From Streptomyces canus (lineage in GTDB: Bacteria > Actinomycetota > Actinomycetes > Streptomycetales > Streptomycetaceae), in the NCBI RefSeq assembly GCF_030816965.1, contig NZ_JAUSYQ010000002.1:7926001-7990000 (forward strand): a stretch of DNA of 64,000 nt. Direction: 5' to 3'. Of this stretch, positions 16,095 through 25,645 are shown one piece after another. A program made the position numbers and the translations under genes. Numbering within the stretch: the stretch's first letter is position 1; the number at the start of each line of letters is the position of its first letter. Under the pieces are notes generated by a model, which was given only the letters and a program-made list of their open reading frames with translations, had not been told where the DNA came from and ran no database searches.

Positions 16095-16868
16095 TCACGC
16101 CGTGGCCGCCGGCGGAGCCAACTGCCGTGCCAGCCATGTAGGTACGCCGCCCAGCAACCGGTACAACCGCCTCGCCTCCTCGCGGAGCCGGGACGCCTCC
16201 GGCTCCACCTCCGCGTCGGCGAGGGAAGCGAGGGCCGGCGCCGTTCCCACCAGATAGCCCAACTCCTCCCGGATCCGGAGTGATTCGGCGAAGCCGTGCC
16301 GCGCCTCGGCCAACTCGCCGTCCCGTAGGGCGAGTCCGGCGAGGTGGCGCCAAGTGAAGGACAGGAGCAGGGGATCGGAGTGGGCCGTGGCGCCCGCGTG
16401 GGCGCGGCGGTAGGCCGCTCGGGCCGCCTGGGGAGCGTGGGCCAGGTTCTCCGCCAGCAGGCCCCGGCGGAAGTCCAGCAGCGCCCTCGCCTCCACTCCC
16501 GGAGGGATCAGCGCCGCCGCACGGCCCAGCGCCGCCCTCGCCTCGTCCGCGCGGTCACGGACCCCGTGCAGCGTCGAGGCGTACGCAAGTTGCCCTCGTT
16601 CACAAGCGGCCGCTCCCCGTTCGCCGTCGCTGTGAGCCAGGGCCTCGGCAGTGCGCAGTGCGTCCTCCGCCTCCGCCCAGCCCTGCTCCGTGTACAGGCA
16701 GCGTTCCACCAGAAGTGCCGCTCTCTGCAGAGCCGCCTGCGCGGTGACCGGTTGGAGCAGGGCGGCCGCGTCGGCCCAGCAGGCCCGGGAGCGCAGCCGC
16801 CATACCGCGGTCTGGAGTGGATCGTCACCGGCGGTCGTTCCGTTACCAGACATGGCGGTATGCGCCAC
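16095..16868 (-). CDS. TPR-like helical repeat protein
   Basis: 257 residues, almost all alpha-helical and Ala/Leu/Arg-rich, with repeated helix pairs of tetratricopeptide type (WAEAEDALRTAEALAHSDGE; DEARAALGRAAALIPPGVEA; AQAARAAYRRAHAGATAHSD). GTG 16868 has GGGGAGGG upstream. No enzymatic motif is present. Probably a soluble scaffold or a truncated relative of the TPR halves of large ATPase regulators. It lies in the same direction downstream of pucR but is separated by 127 bases. Confidence 0.7.
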   Translation of the reverse strand: MAHTAMSGNGTTAGDDPLQTAVWRLRSRACWADAAALLQPVTAQAALQRAALLVERCLYTEQGWAEAEDALRTAEALAHSDGERGAAACERGQLAYASTLHGVRDRADEARAALGRAAALIPPGVEARALLDFRRGLLAENLAHAPQAARAAYRRAHAGATAHSDPLLLSFTWRHLAGLALRDGELAEARHGFAESLRIREELGYLVGTAPALASLADAEVEPEASRLREEARRLYRLLGGVPTWLARQLAPPAATA

Positions 16869-16995
16869 GTTGCCCTCCCCGAGCGCGCCGTCGAGCTATG
16901 AGTGGTGGCGGCATCTCAGCACGAAACGACGGGCCCGGCCAAGGGGGTGGGTGAAGGAATTCACAAAGTCGTGGGAGTCCGGGGCCCCACAGGTT

Positions 16996-18669
16996 TCAGC
17001 TCATCCGCAGTGCCAGGAAGAAATCCAGCTTGTCCTCGAGGCGTGAGAGGTCCCGGCTCGTCAACTGTTCGATCCGCCCGACGCGGTAGCGCAGCGTGTT
17101 GACGTGCAGGTGGAGACGGGTCGCGCAGCGGGTCCAGGAGCCGTCGCAGTCCAGGAAGGCCTCCAGGGTGGGGATCAGCTCGGCCCGGTGGCGGCGGTCG
17201 TAGTCGCGCAGCGGGTCGAGGAGGCGGGCTGTGAAGGCTCGGCGGACGTCGTCCGGCACGAAGGGCAGCAGCAGGACGTGCGAGGCCAGCTCCTGGTGGC
17301 CTGCCGCGCAGACCCGGCCGGCGCGGGCCGCCGCCACCCTGCGGGCGTGGCGGGCCTCCTCCAGGGCGCCTCTGAGTCCCTCCGCCGAGTGGACCGACGC
17401 GCTGACGCCCAGGGTGACCCTGCCGTCGTCGTCCAGGCCGGCCGCGAGGGGGTCCCGTACGGATTCCAGGAGGGCGTCGGCCAGGATGCCGGCCTCGGAG
17501 CCGTCGTGCTCGGTGGAGACCGCCGGGAGGGGGACCAGGGCGATCGCCTCGTCGCCCGTGTGGGCCACCGCTATGCGGTCGGAGGGTTCGGGACCCGTGG
17601 CCGACGGGTCCACCAGGATCTCCTCCAGGAGCGACTGGGCCACGGGACCGCCCTCCAGGTCGCCGTCCTGCCACTCGACCCTGGCCACCACCACCTGCCA
17701 GTGGGGGGCCGCTCCCAGGCCGGGGAGGAGGACCGGGGCGGCCACCCTGAGGCGGGCGGCGATCTCGGCCGGTGCCGCTCCCGTCTGGACCAGTTCCAGG
17801 ACCTCCTGGGCCAGGCGGCGGCGGACCGTGCGGGCCGCGTCCCTGCGGTCCCGCTCGACCGCGATCAGCTGGGTGACGCCCCGGAGGAGGTCCAGGCGTT
17901 CCTCCGGCCAGTCGCCGGCGTCCGCCTCCACCGCGAGCAGCCAGTCCGACAGGACCGTCTCGCGTATGTCCCTGGAGGCCTGGGGGGAGCGGCCGGAGCT
18001 GCGGACCGGGAAGAGGGAGTACGTCGACGAGCCGAGCGTGACACGGTGGGGCCCGCGGCGCCCGGTGCGGGCCGCCGCCAGGTGTTCCGCCGCGAGCTTC
18101 GCGCAGGTGTCCGCAGGGAGACCGGGGCCCGCCACCTTCGGGCCCGCGATCAGACGGCCGGTGGGGGACAGGACCCAGGCGCGCAGGTCCAGGTCGGAGC
18201 CCAGGAGGTCGAGGACCACGTCCGGGCCGCCGCCCGCCGGGCCCGAGGTCATCATGCGGCGGTGGCGGTCCACCACGGCCGCCAGGTCGCCGGCCCGCTC
18301 CCCCGAGACCTGCCGTACGACATGCTCGGTGATCGTCGCGAAGGCCACCGACTCGTGCACCGCGAACAGCGGGAGGCGGTGGCGGACGCAGGCGACGATC
18401 AGATCCTCCGGGACGTTGCCCAGTTCCGCCTCACCGGCCGCCAGCCCGGCCACTCCGGCCTGCACGAGGAGTCGCACGAAAGGCTCCGAGTCGGCGGCGT
18501 CCCGGCGCCAGGCAAGGCCCGTCAGGACCAGTTCCCCGCCCGAGAGATAGCGGCTCGGGTCGCGCAGGTCCGTGGTCATCACCCCGCGCACGGTGCGATC
18601 CAGTTCGTCCTCGCCGCCGAGCAGCCGCAGGCCCAGCGCGTCGGTGTCCAGCAGTGCGCGCAGCCGCAT
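16996..18669 (-). CDS. PucR-family transcriptional regulator
   Basis: 557 residues. The N-terminal purine-catabolism PucR domain (residues 1-125, with SRYLSGGELVLTGLAW), a central GGDEF-like region and the C-terminal HTH_30 domain (GSWTRCATRLHLHVNTLRYR, then VGRIEQLTSRDLSRLEDKLD) are in the family order. B. subtilis PucR controls purine degradation. This gene is divergent from xanthine dehydrogenase genes, so local control of that operon in response to purine or nitrogen status is a strong inference. Confidence 0.9.
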   Translation of the reverse strand: MRLRALLDTDALGLRLLGGEDELDRTVRGVMTTDLRDPSRYLSGGELVLTGLAWRRDAADSEPFVRLLVQAGVAGLAAGEAELGNVPEDLIVACVRHRLPLFAVHESVAFATITEHVVRQVSGERAGDLAAVVDRHRRMMTSGPAGGGPDVVLDLLGSDLDLRAWVLSPTGRLIAGPKVAGPGLPADTCAKLAAEHLAAARTGRRGPHRVTLGSSTYSLFPVRSSGRSPQASRDIRETVLSDWLLAVEADAGDWPEERLDLLRGVTQLIAVERDRRDAARTVRRRLAQEVLELVQTGAAPAEIAARLRVAAPVLLPGLGAAPHWQVVVARVEWQDGDLEGGPVAQSLLEEILVDPSATGPEPSDRIAVAHTGDEAIALVPLPAVSTEHDGSEAGILADALLESVRDPLAAGLDDDGRVTLGVSASVHSAEGLRGALEEARHARRVAAARAGRVCAAGHQELASHVLLLPFVPDDVRRAFTARLLDPLRDYDRRHRAELIPTLEAFLDCDGSWTRCATRLHLHVNTLRYRVGRIEQLTSRDLSRLEDKLDFFLALRMS

Positions 18670-19012
18670 TCTCGTCGCCGCCGTTCTTTGTCTCGAAATC
18701 TACGATGGGGGAAGGGTCCGGTGAGTGCGGAGCGGCCCGTGCCGTCTCCGGGGCTGTGTCCCAGGTCACGTGGGCTGTGTCGAACGTTTCCGCAGGAAAA
18801 CATGGAGGTTACTGAGGTCCTCCGTTCATATGAATCTACAAGATGACGGCCCCGACCAGCCAACTCCTTCATGGTTTCCGTGACTGACCCCGTCGGAGTA
18901 CGCCGCTGTGTACTGGCTCCACTCCACGTGAACAGCACATGAACGAGCCGGGCCCGCCGCACACGATCTGGCTTGATCCATACGACCCTCAAGACGAAGA
19001 AGAGAGCCGGTC
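18670..19012. promoter_or_regulatory. Divergent pucR / xanthine dehydrogenase control region
   Basis: This 343-base region holds both promoters. Candidate operators are the palindrome TTCATATGAA (18825-18834) and the dyad GGAGG-N10-CCTCC (18804-18823), which adjoin each other in the most AT-rich part. No experimentally known PucR site is recognised. Confidence 0.5.
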
Positions 19013-19902
19013 ATGGACTTCCTTCGCCCCGCCAGCTGGGAGGAGGCGCTCGCCGCCAAGGCCGAGCACCCCACCGCTGTGCCCATCGCGGGCGGCACCG
19101 ACGTGATGGTCGAGATCAACTTCGACCATCGGCGGCCCGAGTACCTGCTCGACCTGAACCGCGTCGGCGACCTCACCGAGTGGGAGGTCGGTGAGGACAC
19201 CGTGCGGCTCGGTGCCTCCGTGCCGTACACCCGGATCATGGAGGACCTGCGCGGCGAGCTCCCGGGCCTGGCCCTCGCCTCGCACACCGTGGCCTCCCCG
19301 CAGATCCGCAACCGCGGCGGCGTCGGCGGCAACCTCGGTACCGCCTCCCCGGCCGGTGACGCCCACCCCGCCCTCCTCGCGGCCGGCGCCGAGGTCGAGG
19401 TCGAGTCGGTGCGCGGATCGCGGCTCATCCCGATCGACGAGTTCTACACCGGCGTGAAGCGCAACGCGCTGGCGGCCGACGAGCTCATCCGCGCCGTGCA
19501 CATCAAGAAGGCCGATGGGCCCCAGCAGTACTCCAAGGTCGGCACGCGCAACGCCATGGTCATCGCCGTGTGCGCCTTCGGGCTCGCCCTGCACCCCGAG
19601 ACGCGGACCGTGCGGACGGGGATCGGCTCGGCCGCTCCCACACCCGTTCGGGCCAGGACCGCCGAGGAGTTTCTGAACGCGGCTCTGGAAGAGGGCGGGT
19701 TCTGGGACAACGGCAAGATCATCACCCCTTCGGTCGCCAAGCAGTTCGCGGATCTCTGCGCCGCCTCCTGCAACCCGATCGACGACGTCCGGGGCACGGC
19801 GAGCTACCGCCGCCACGCGGTCGGCATCATGGCCCGCCGCACACTGACCTGGACCTGGGAGTCGTACCGCGGCACCGCCGCCACCACGGAGGGAGCTGCG
19901 TA

Positions 19903-19903
<1 letters not shown>
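19013..19903 (+). CDS. xdhB: Xanthine dehydrogenase, FAD-binding subunit
   Basis: 296 residues. The FAD-binding PCMH fold is recognised by PIAGGTDVMVEINF near the N-terminus and by QIRNRGGVGGNLGTASPAGD, the flavin-contacting loop, around residue 103. The CO-dehydrogenase-flavoprotein C-terminal domain follows. It carries electrons from the iron-sulfur subunit to NAD or another acceptor during oxidation of hypoxanthine/xanthine to urate. First gene of a tight operon: its TAA overlaps the next ATG by one base. Confidence 0.92.
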
Positions 19904-20439
<536 letters not shown>

Positions 20440-20440
20440 A

Positions 20441-22828
20441 GTGTCCACTCCTAACGGCACTCCCACCAAGATCACCCAGGGTTCGAAGACCAAGGGCGGC
20501 ATCGGCGAGTCCACGCTCCGCCCCGACGGCACCCTCAAGGTCACCGGCGAGTTCGCGTACTCGTCCGACATGTGGCACGAGGACATGCTCTGGGGGCAGA
20601 TCCTCCGCTCGACGGTCGCGCACGCCGAGATCGTGTCCATCGACACGAGCGAGGCCCTCGCCCTGCCGGGCGTGTACGCCGTCATGACGTACGACGACCT
20701 GCCGACCGAGGTGAAGAACTACGGTCTGGAGATCCAGGACACCCCGGTCCTCGCCCACGGCAAGGTCCGGCACCACGGCGAGCCGGTCGCGATCGTCGCC
20801 GCCGACCATCCGGAGACGGCCCGCCGCGCCGCCGCCAAGATCAAGGTCGAGTACCGCGAGCTGCCCGTCATCACCGACGAGGCCTCCGCCACCGCGCCGG
20901 ACGCGATCCTCGTCCACGAGAACCGCGACGACCACCACATCGGACACGTCCCGCACCCGAACATCCTGCACCGGCAGCCGATCATCCGCGGTGACGTCCA
21001 AGAGGCCTCGAAGAAGGCCGACTTCGTCGTCAGGGGCGAGTACACCTTCGGCATGCAGGACCAGGCCTTCCTCGGCCCCGAGTCGGGTCTCGCCGTGCCG
21101 GACGAGGACGGTGGCGTCCACCTCTACATCGCCACCCAGTGGCTGCACTCCGACCTGCGGCAGATCGCGCCCGTCCTCGGCCTGCCCGAGCGCAAGGTGC
21201 GCATGACGCTGTCCGGCGTCGGCGGGGCCTTCGGCGGCCGCGAGGACCTGTCGATGCAGATCCACGCCTGCCTGCTGGCGCTGCGCACCGGCAAGCCCGT
21301 CAAGATCGTCTACAACCGGTTCGAGTCCTTCTTCGGGCACGTCCACCGCCACCCGGCCAAGCTGTACTACGAGCACGGGGCCACGCGCGAGGGCAAGCTG
21401 ACCCACGTCAAGTGCCGGATCGTCCTCGACGGCGGCGCGTACGCCTCCGCCTCGCCGGCCGTCGTCGGCAACGCCGCCTCGCTCGGCGTCGGGCCGTACG
21501 TCGTCGACGACGTCGAGATCGAGGCCCTCGCGCTCTACACCAACAACCCGCCCTGCGGCGCGATGCGCGGCTTCGGCGCGGTCCAGGCCTGCTTCGCCTA
21601 CGAGGCGCAGATGGACAAGCTCGCCGACGCGGTGGGCATGGACCGGGTGGAGTTCCGGCAGCTGAACGCCATGGAACAGGGCACGATCATGCCGACCGGC
21701 CAGCCCGTCGACTCCCCGGCTCCCGTCGCAGAACTCCTGCGCCGCGTCAAGGCGATGCCCCTTCCTCCGGAGCAGCAGTGGCTCGCGGCCGGTGAGGAGG
21801 CCGACGTACGGCAGCTGCCGGGCGGCCTGTCCAACACCACCCACGGTGAAGGCGTCGTGCGGGGTGTCGGCTACGCGGTCGGTATCAAGAACGTCGGCTT
21901 CTCCGAGGGCTTCGACGACTACTCGACCGCGCGTGTGCGCATGGAGGTCGTCGGCGGCGAGCCCGTGGCCACCGTGCACACGGCCATGGCGGAGGTCGGG
22001 CAGGGCGGTGTCACCGTCCACGCGCAGATCGCCCGCACCGAGCTGGGGGTCGCGCAGGTGACCATCCGTCCCGCGGACACGCAGGTGGGCTCGGCGGGTT
22101 CGACCTCGGCCTCCCGGCAGACGTACGTCACCGGCGGCGCCGTCAAGAACTCCTGCGAGCTCGTCCGGGAGAAGGTGCTGGAGCTCGGGCGCCGCAAGTT
22201 CGGTTCGTACCACCCGGCCTGGGCCACCGCCGAGTTGCTCCTGGAGGGCGGCAAGGTCGTCACCGACGGCGGTGAGGTCCTCGCGGACCTGGTCGACGTG
22301 CTCGAAGGCGAGAGCGTCGAGGTCGAGGCGGAGTGGCGGCACCGACCGACCGAGCCCTTCGACCTGCGTACCGGGCAGGGCTTCGGACACGTCCAGTACT
22401 CCTTCGCCGCCCACCGCGCGGTCGTCGAGGTCGACACCGAGCTCGGGCTGGTCAAGGTGATCGAACTGGCCTGTGCGCAGGACGTCGGCAAGGCGCTGAA
22501 CCCGCTGTCCGTCATCGGCCAGATCCAGGGCGGAACCACCCAGGGCCTGGGCGTCGCGGTGATGGAGGAGATCATCGTCGACCCGAAGACGGCGAAGGTC
22601 AAAAACCCCTCCTTCACGGACTACCTGATCCCCACGATCCTCGACACGCCGACCATCCCCGTCGACGTGCTCGAACTCGCCGACGACCACGCGCCGTACG
22701 GGCTGCGCGGCGTCGGCGAGGCACCCACCCTGTCCTCCACTCCGGCCGTGCTCGCGGCGATCCGCAACGCGACCGGGCTGGAGCTCAACAGGACACCGGT
22801 ACGGCCGGAGCACCTGACCGGCACGTGA
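20441..22828 (+). CDS. xdhA: Xanthine dehydrogenase, molybdopterin-binding subunit
   Basis: 795 residues. The aldehyde oxidase/xanthine dehydrogenase a/b hammerhead domain is N-terminal, followed by the molybdopterin domain with GVGGAFGGRED, MRGFGAVQACFAYEAQMD and the catalytic-glutamate loop LRGVGEAPTL near the end. GTG 20441 has GGGAGAGG upstream inside the previous gene. With the two preceding subunits it forms the heterotrimer unit that hydroxylates purines using molybdenum cofactor. Confidence 0.93.
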   Translation: MSTPNGTPTKITQGSKTKGGIGESTLRPDGTLKVTGEFAYSSDMWHEDMLWGQILRSTVAHAEIVSIDTSEALALPGVYAVMTYDDLPTEVKNYGLEIQDTPVLAHGKVRHHGEPVAIVAADHPETARRAAAKIKVEYRELPVITDEASATAPDAILVHENRDDHHIGHVPHPNILHRQPIIRGDVQEASKKADFVVRGEYTFGMQDQAFLGPESGLAVPDEDGGVHLYIATQWLHSDLRQIAPVLGLPERKVRMTLSGVGGAFGGREDLSMQIHACLLALRTGKPVKIVYNRFESFFGHVHRHPAKLYYEHGATREGKLTHVKCRIVLDGGAYASASPAVVGNAASLGVGPYVVDDVEIEALALYTNNPPCGAMRGFGAVQACFAYEAQMDKLADAVGMDRVEFRQLNAMEQGTIMPTGQPVDSPAPVAELLRRVKAMPLPPEQQWLAAGEEADVRQLPGGLSNTTHGEGVVRGVGYAVGIKNVGFSEGFDDYSTARVRMEVVGGEPVATVHTAMAEVGQGGVTVHAQIARTELGVAQVTIRPADTQVGSAGSTSASRQTYVTGGAVKNSCELVREKVLELGRRKFGSYHPAWATAELLLEGGKVVTDGGEVLADLVDVLEGESVEVEAEWRHRPTEPFDLRTGQGFGHVQYSFAAHRAVVEVDTELGLVKVIELACAQDVGKALNPLSVIGQIQGGTTQGLGVAVMEEIIVDPKTAKVKNPSFTDYLIPTILDTPTIPVDVLELADDHAPYGLRGVGEAPTLSSTPAVLAAIRNATGLELNRTPVRPEHLTGT

Positions 22829-22856
22829 CCCTCCGGGCGTTGAACCGGTGAGTTTT

Positions 22857-22879
22857 CCCGGGGGACCTCGTCCCCCGGG
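22857..22879 (+). terminator. Hairpin between dehydrogenase and permease genes
   Basis: CCCGGGGGAC and GTCCCCCGGG pair perfectly around the loop CTC. It lies 28 bases after the xdhA stop and could end or attenuate transcription before the permease gene. Confidence 0.65.
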
Positions 22880-22985
22880 CCCCAACTGTCCGTCCTGGGC
22901 CGTCCCCCGGGTCGTGCACATCCCAAATCCCGTGCCCGAAAAGGCGGTTGCGCGGGTGTCCCTGTGAACCTTGGGAGACGGCACC

Positions 22986-24443
22986 ATGACCCAGCAGTCC
23001 CTGGAACCCAGGACCACGGCCGACGACGCGGGAGAAGGCACCCGCGTCCCGGCCGGCAGGTCCTGGCTCGACCAGTACTTCCACATATCCCGGCGAGGAT
23101 CCACGGTCGCGCGTGAACTGCGCGGCGGCGTCACCACCTTCATGGCGATGGCGTACATCCTCCTGCTCAACCCCCTGATCCTGTCCGGCAAGGACGCGGC
23201 GGGGGACACCCTCGGCCAGAAGGCACTCATCACCGCGACCGCGTTCGCGGCGGCCTTCACCACGCCGCTGATGGGCTTCTTCGGCAAGGTACCGCTCGCG
23301 CTCGCCGCCGGCCTGTCCGTCTCCGGCGTCCTGTCCTCGCAGGTCGCGCCCGCGATGACCTGGCCGCAGGCCATGGGCATGTGCGTGATGTACGGCGTGG
23401 TCATCATGCTGCTGGTCGTCACCGGCCTGCGTGAGATGATCATGAACGCGATCCCGCTGGCCCTCAAGCACGCGATCACCATGGGCATCGGCCTGTTCGT
23501 CGCACTGATCGGCTTCTACAAGGCCGGGTTCGTCCACCAGGGCAAGGCCACCCCGGTGACCCTCGGTCCCACGGGTGAACTCGCGGGCTGGCCCGTCCTG
23601 TTGTTCGCCGTCACCCTCCTCGCGATCTTCATGCTCCAGGCGCGAGGCGTCCCCGGCGCGATCCTGATCGGCATCGTCGGCGGGACCGTACTCGCCGTGT
23701 TCCTCAACGCGGTCGGAGCCGTCGGCCCCGGGCAGTGGGCGAGCGGAGCCCCCGAACTGCACGGCAGCGCGGTCTCCATGCCCGACTTCTCGATCTTCGG
23801 GAAGGTCGAGTTCGGCGGCTGGGGCGAGGTCGGCGCGATGACGGTCGGCATGATCGTGTTCACGCTGGTGCTCGCCGGGTTCTTCGACGCGATGGCCACC
23901 ATCATCGGCGTCGGCACCGAGGCCGGACTCGCCGACGCGCAGGGCCGGATGCCGGGCCTGTCCAAGGCCCTGTTCATAGACGGGGCGGGCGGTGCGATCG
24001 GCGGAGTGGCCGGTGCCTCCGGTCAGACCGTCTTCGTGGAGTCGGCGACGGGAGTGGGCGAGGGCGCCCGAACGGGCCTGTCCTCCGTCGTCACCGGCCT
24101 GTTCTTCGCGGCCTGTCTGTTCTTCACCCCGCTCACGGCGATCGTGCCGGGCGAGGTCGCGGCCGCCGCCCTGGTGGTGATCGGCGCGATGATGATGATG
24201 AACGCCCGACACGTCGACTGGGCCGACCGCGCCACTGCCGTCCCGGTCTTCCTGACCGTCGTGATCATGCCGTTCACCTACTCGATCACGGCAGGCGTCG
24301 CCGCCGGCGTCATCTCGTACGTCGCGATCAAGGTCGCGCAGAGCAAGGCGCGGGAGATCGGCGCCTTCATGTGGGGACTGACGGTGATCTTCCTGGTGTA
24401 CTACGCCCTCCACCCGATCGAGAGCTGGATGGGCGTGCGCTAG
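22986..24443 (+). CDS. NCS2-family purine permease (AzgA type)
   Basis: 485 residues from ATG 22986 with GGGAGACGG upstream. About 12-14 membrane helices. Family marks are the early GGVTTFMAMAYILLLNPLIL, the half-helix LALAAGLSVSG, and AGFFDAMATIIGVGTEAGL followed by GASGQTVFVESATGVGEGAR. These point to the guanine/hypoxanthine/adenine proton symporters. Its place between xanthine dehydrogenase and XdhC supports purine uptake for catabolism. Confidence 0.9.
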   Translation: MTQQSLEPRTTADDAGEGTRVPAGRSWLDQYFHISRRGSTVARELRGGVTTFMAMAYILLLNPLILSGKDAAGDTLGQKALITATAFAAAFTTPLMGFFGKVPLALAAGLSVSGVLSSQVAPAMTWPQAMGMCVMYGVVIMLLVVTGLREMIMNAIPLALKHAITMGIGLFVALIGFYKAGFVHQGKATPVTLGPTGELAGWPVLLFAVTLLAIFMLQARGVPGAILIGIVGGTVLAVFLNAVGAVGPGQWASGAPELHGSAVSMPDFSIFGKVEFGGWGEVGAMTVGMIVFTLVLAGFFDAMATIIGVGTEAGLADAQGRMPGLSKALFIDGAGGAIGGVAGASGQTVFVESATGVGEGARTGLSSVVTGLFFAACLFFTPLTAIVPGEVAAAALVVIGAMMMMNARHVDWADRATAVPVFLTVVIMPFTYSITAGVAAGVISYVAIKVAQSKAREIGAFMWGLTVIFLVYYALHPIESWMGVR

Positions 24444-24490
24444 CCGCCCGAACACACCCGTACGCAACCCGCTGTTGAGGAGACCGAGAC

Positions 24491-25645
24491 ATGCTGGACA
24501 TCGCCGACGAACTGCACCGGTGGTTCGAGCAGGGGCGTGACTTCGCCGTGGCCACCGTGGTGGCCGTCGGCGGCAGCGCGCCCCGCCGGCCCGGCGCCGC
24601 CCTCGCGGTGGACGCCGACGGCACGGCGATCGGCTCGGTCTCCGGCGGTTGTGTGGAGGGCGCGGTCTACGCACTGTGCCAACAGGCGCTGGAGGACGGG
24701 GAGTCGGTCCTCGAACGCTTCGGCTACAGCGACGAGGACGCCTTCGCCGTCGGCCTGACCTGCGGCGGCATCATCGACATCCTCGTCACCCCGGTCCGGG
24801 CGGGGGACTCCGTCCGTACCGTGGTCGCGGCCGCGCTGGAAGCGGCGGCGCGGGGCCGGGCGGCCGCGCTCGCGCGGATCGTCTCCGGACCGCGGGAACT
24901 CGTCGGCCGCGCGCTCGTCGTAGGACCCGAGGACGTCTCCGGTCATGGCGGTTTCGGCGCCCATCCCGAGCTGGACCGCACGGTCGCCGCCGAGGCGCGC
25001 GCCTTCCTGGAAGCGGGCCGCACCGGCACCCTGGAGATCGGCGAACAGGGCTCGCGCTGCGGCGCCCCGCTCACCGTGCTCGTCGAGTCCTCCGTGCCGC
25101 CGCCCCGGATGATCGTCTTCGGCGCGATCGACTTCGCGTCGGCCCTGGTGCGGATCGGCACGTTCCTCGGCTACCGGGTCACCGTGTGCGACGCGCGCCC
25201 CGTCTTCGCGACCGAGGCGCGCTTCCCGGAGGCCGACGAGATAGTCGTCGAGTGGCCGCACAGGTATCTGGAGCGCACGGAGGTCGACGCCCGGACGGTC
25301 CTGTGCGTGCTGACCCACGACGCGAAGTTCGATGTCCCGCTGCTCCAGCTGGCGTTGCGCCTCCCGGTCGCCTACGTGGGCGCCATGGGCTCCCGCCGCA
25401 CCCACCTCGACCGCAACGAACGACTGCGCGAAGTCGGCGTGACCGAGCTGGAGTTGGCGCGGCTGCGGTCACCCATCGGCCTGGACCTCGGCGCTCGTAC
25501 GCCCGAGGAGACGGCCCTGTCGATCGCCGCGGAGATCGTCGCGAGCCGGCGGGGCGGCAGCGGGGTCTCCCTCACCGGCGCGCACACGCCGATCCATCAC
25601 GACGTGACCTCGGTGCCGGCCCGCCGGATCGGGTCGGTGGCCTGA
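24491..25645 (+). CDS. xdhC: XdhC/CoxI family molybdenum-cofactor maturation factor
   Basis: 384 residues. The N-terminal XdhC/CoxI domain carries GGSAPRRPGAALAV and GSVSGGCVEGAVY with the conserved Cys; CGGIIDILV is the second motif. The C-terminal Rossmann domain includes VCDARPVFATEARFP and GAMGSRRTHLDR. By family knowledge XdhC receives molybdopterin, guides its sulfuration and inserts it into xanthine dehydrogenase. It is the last gene of the purine locus; its 3' end overlaps the convergent LanC-like gene by 49 bases. Confidence 0.9.
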   Translation: MLDIADELHRWFEQGRDFAVATVVAVGGSAPRRPGAALAVDADGTAIGSVSGGCVEGAVYALCQQALEDGESVLERFGYSDEDAFAVGLTCGGIIDILVTPVRAGDSVRTVVAAALEAAARGRAAALARIVSGPRELVGRALVVGPEDVSGHGGFGAHPELDRTVAAEARAFLEAGRTGTLEIGEQGSRCGAPLTVLVESSVPPPRMIVFGAIDFASALVRIGTFLGYRVTVCDARPVFATEARFPEADEIVVEWPHRYLERTEVDARTVLCVLTHDAKFDVPLLQLALRLPVAYVGAMGSRRTHLDRNERLREVGVTELELARLRSPIGLDLGARTPEETALSIAAEIVASRRGGSGVSLTGAHTPIHHDVTSVPARRIGSVA

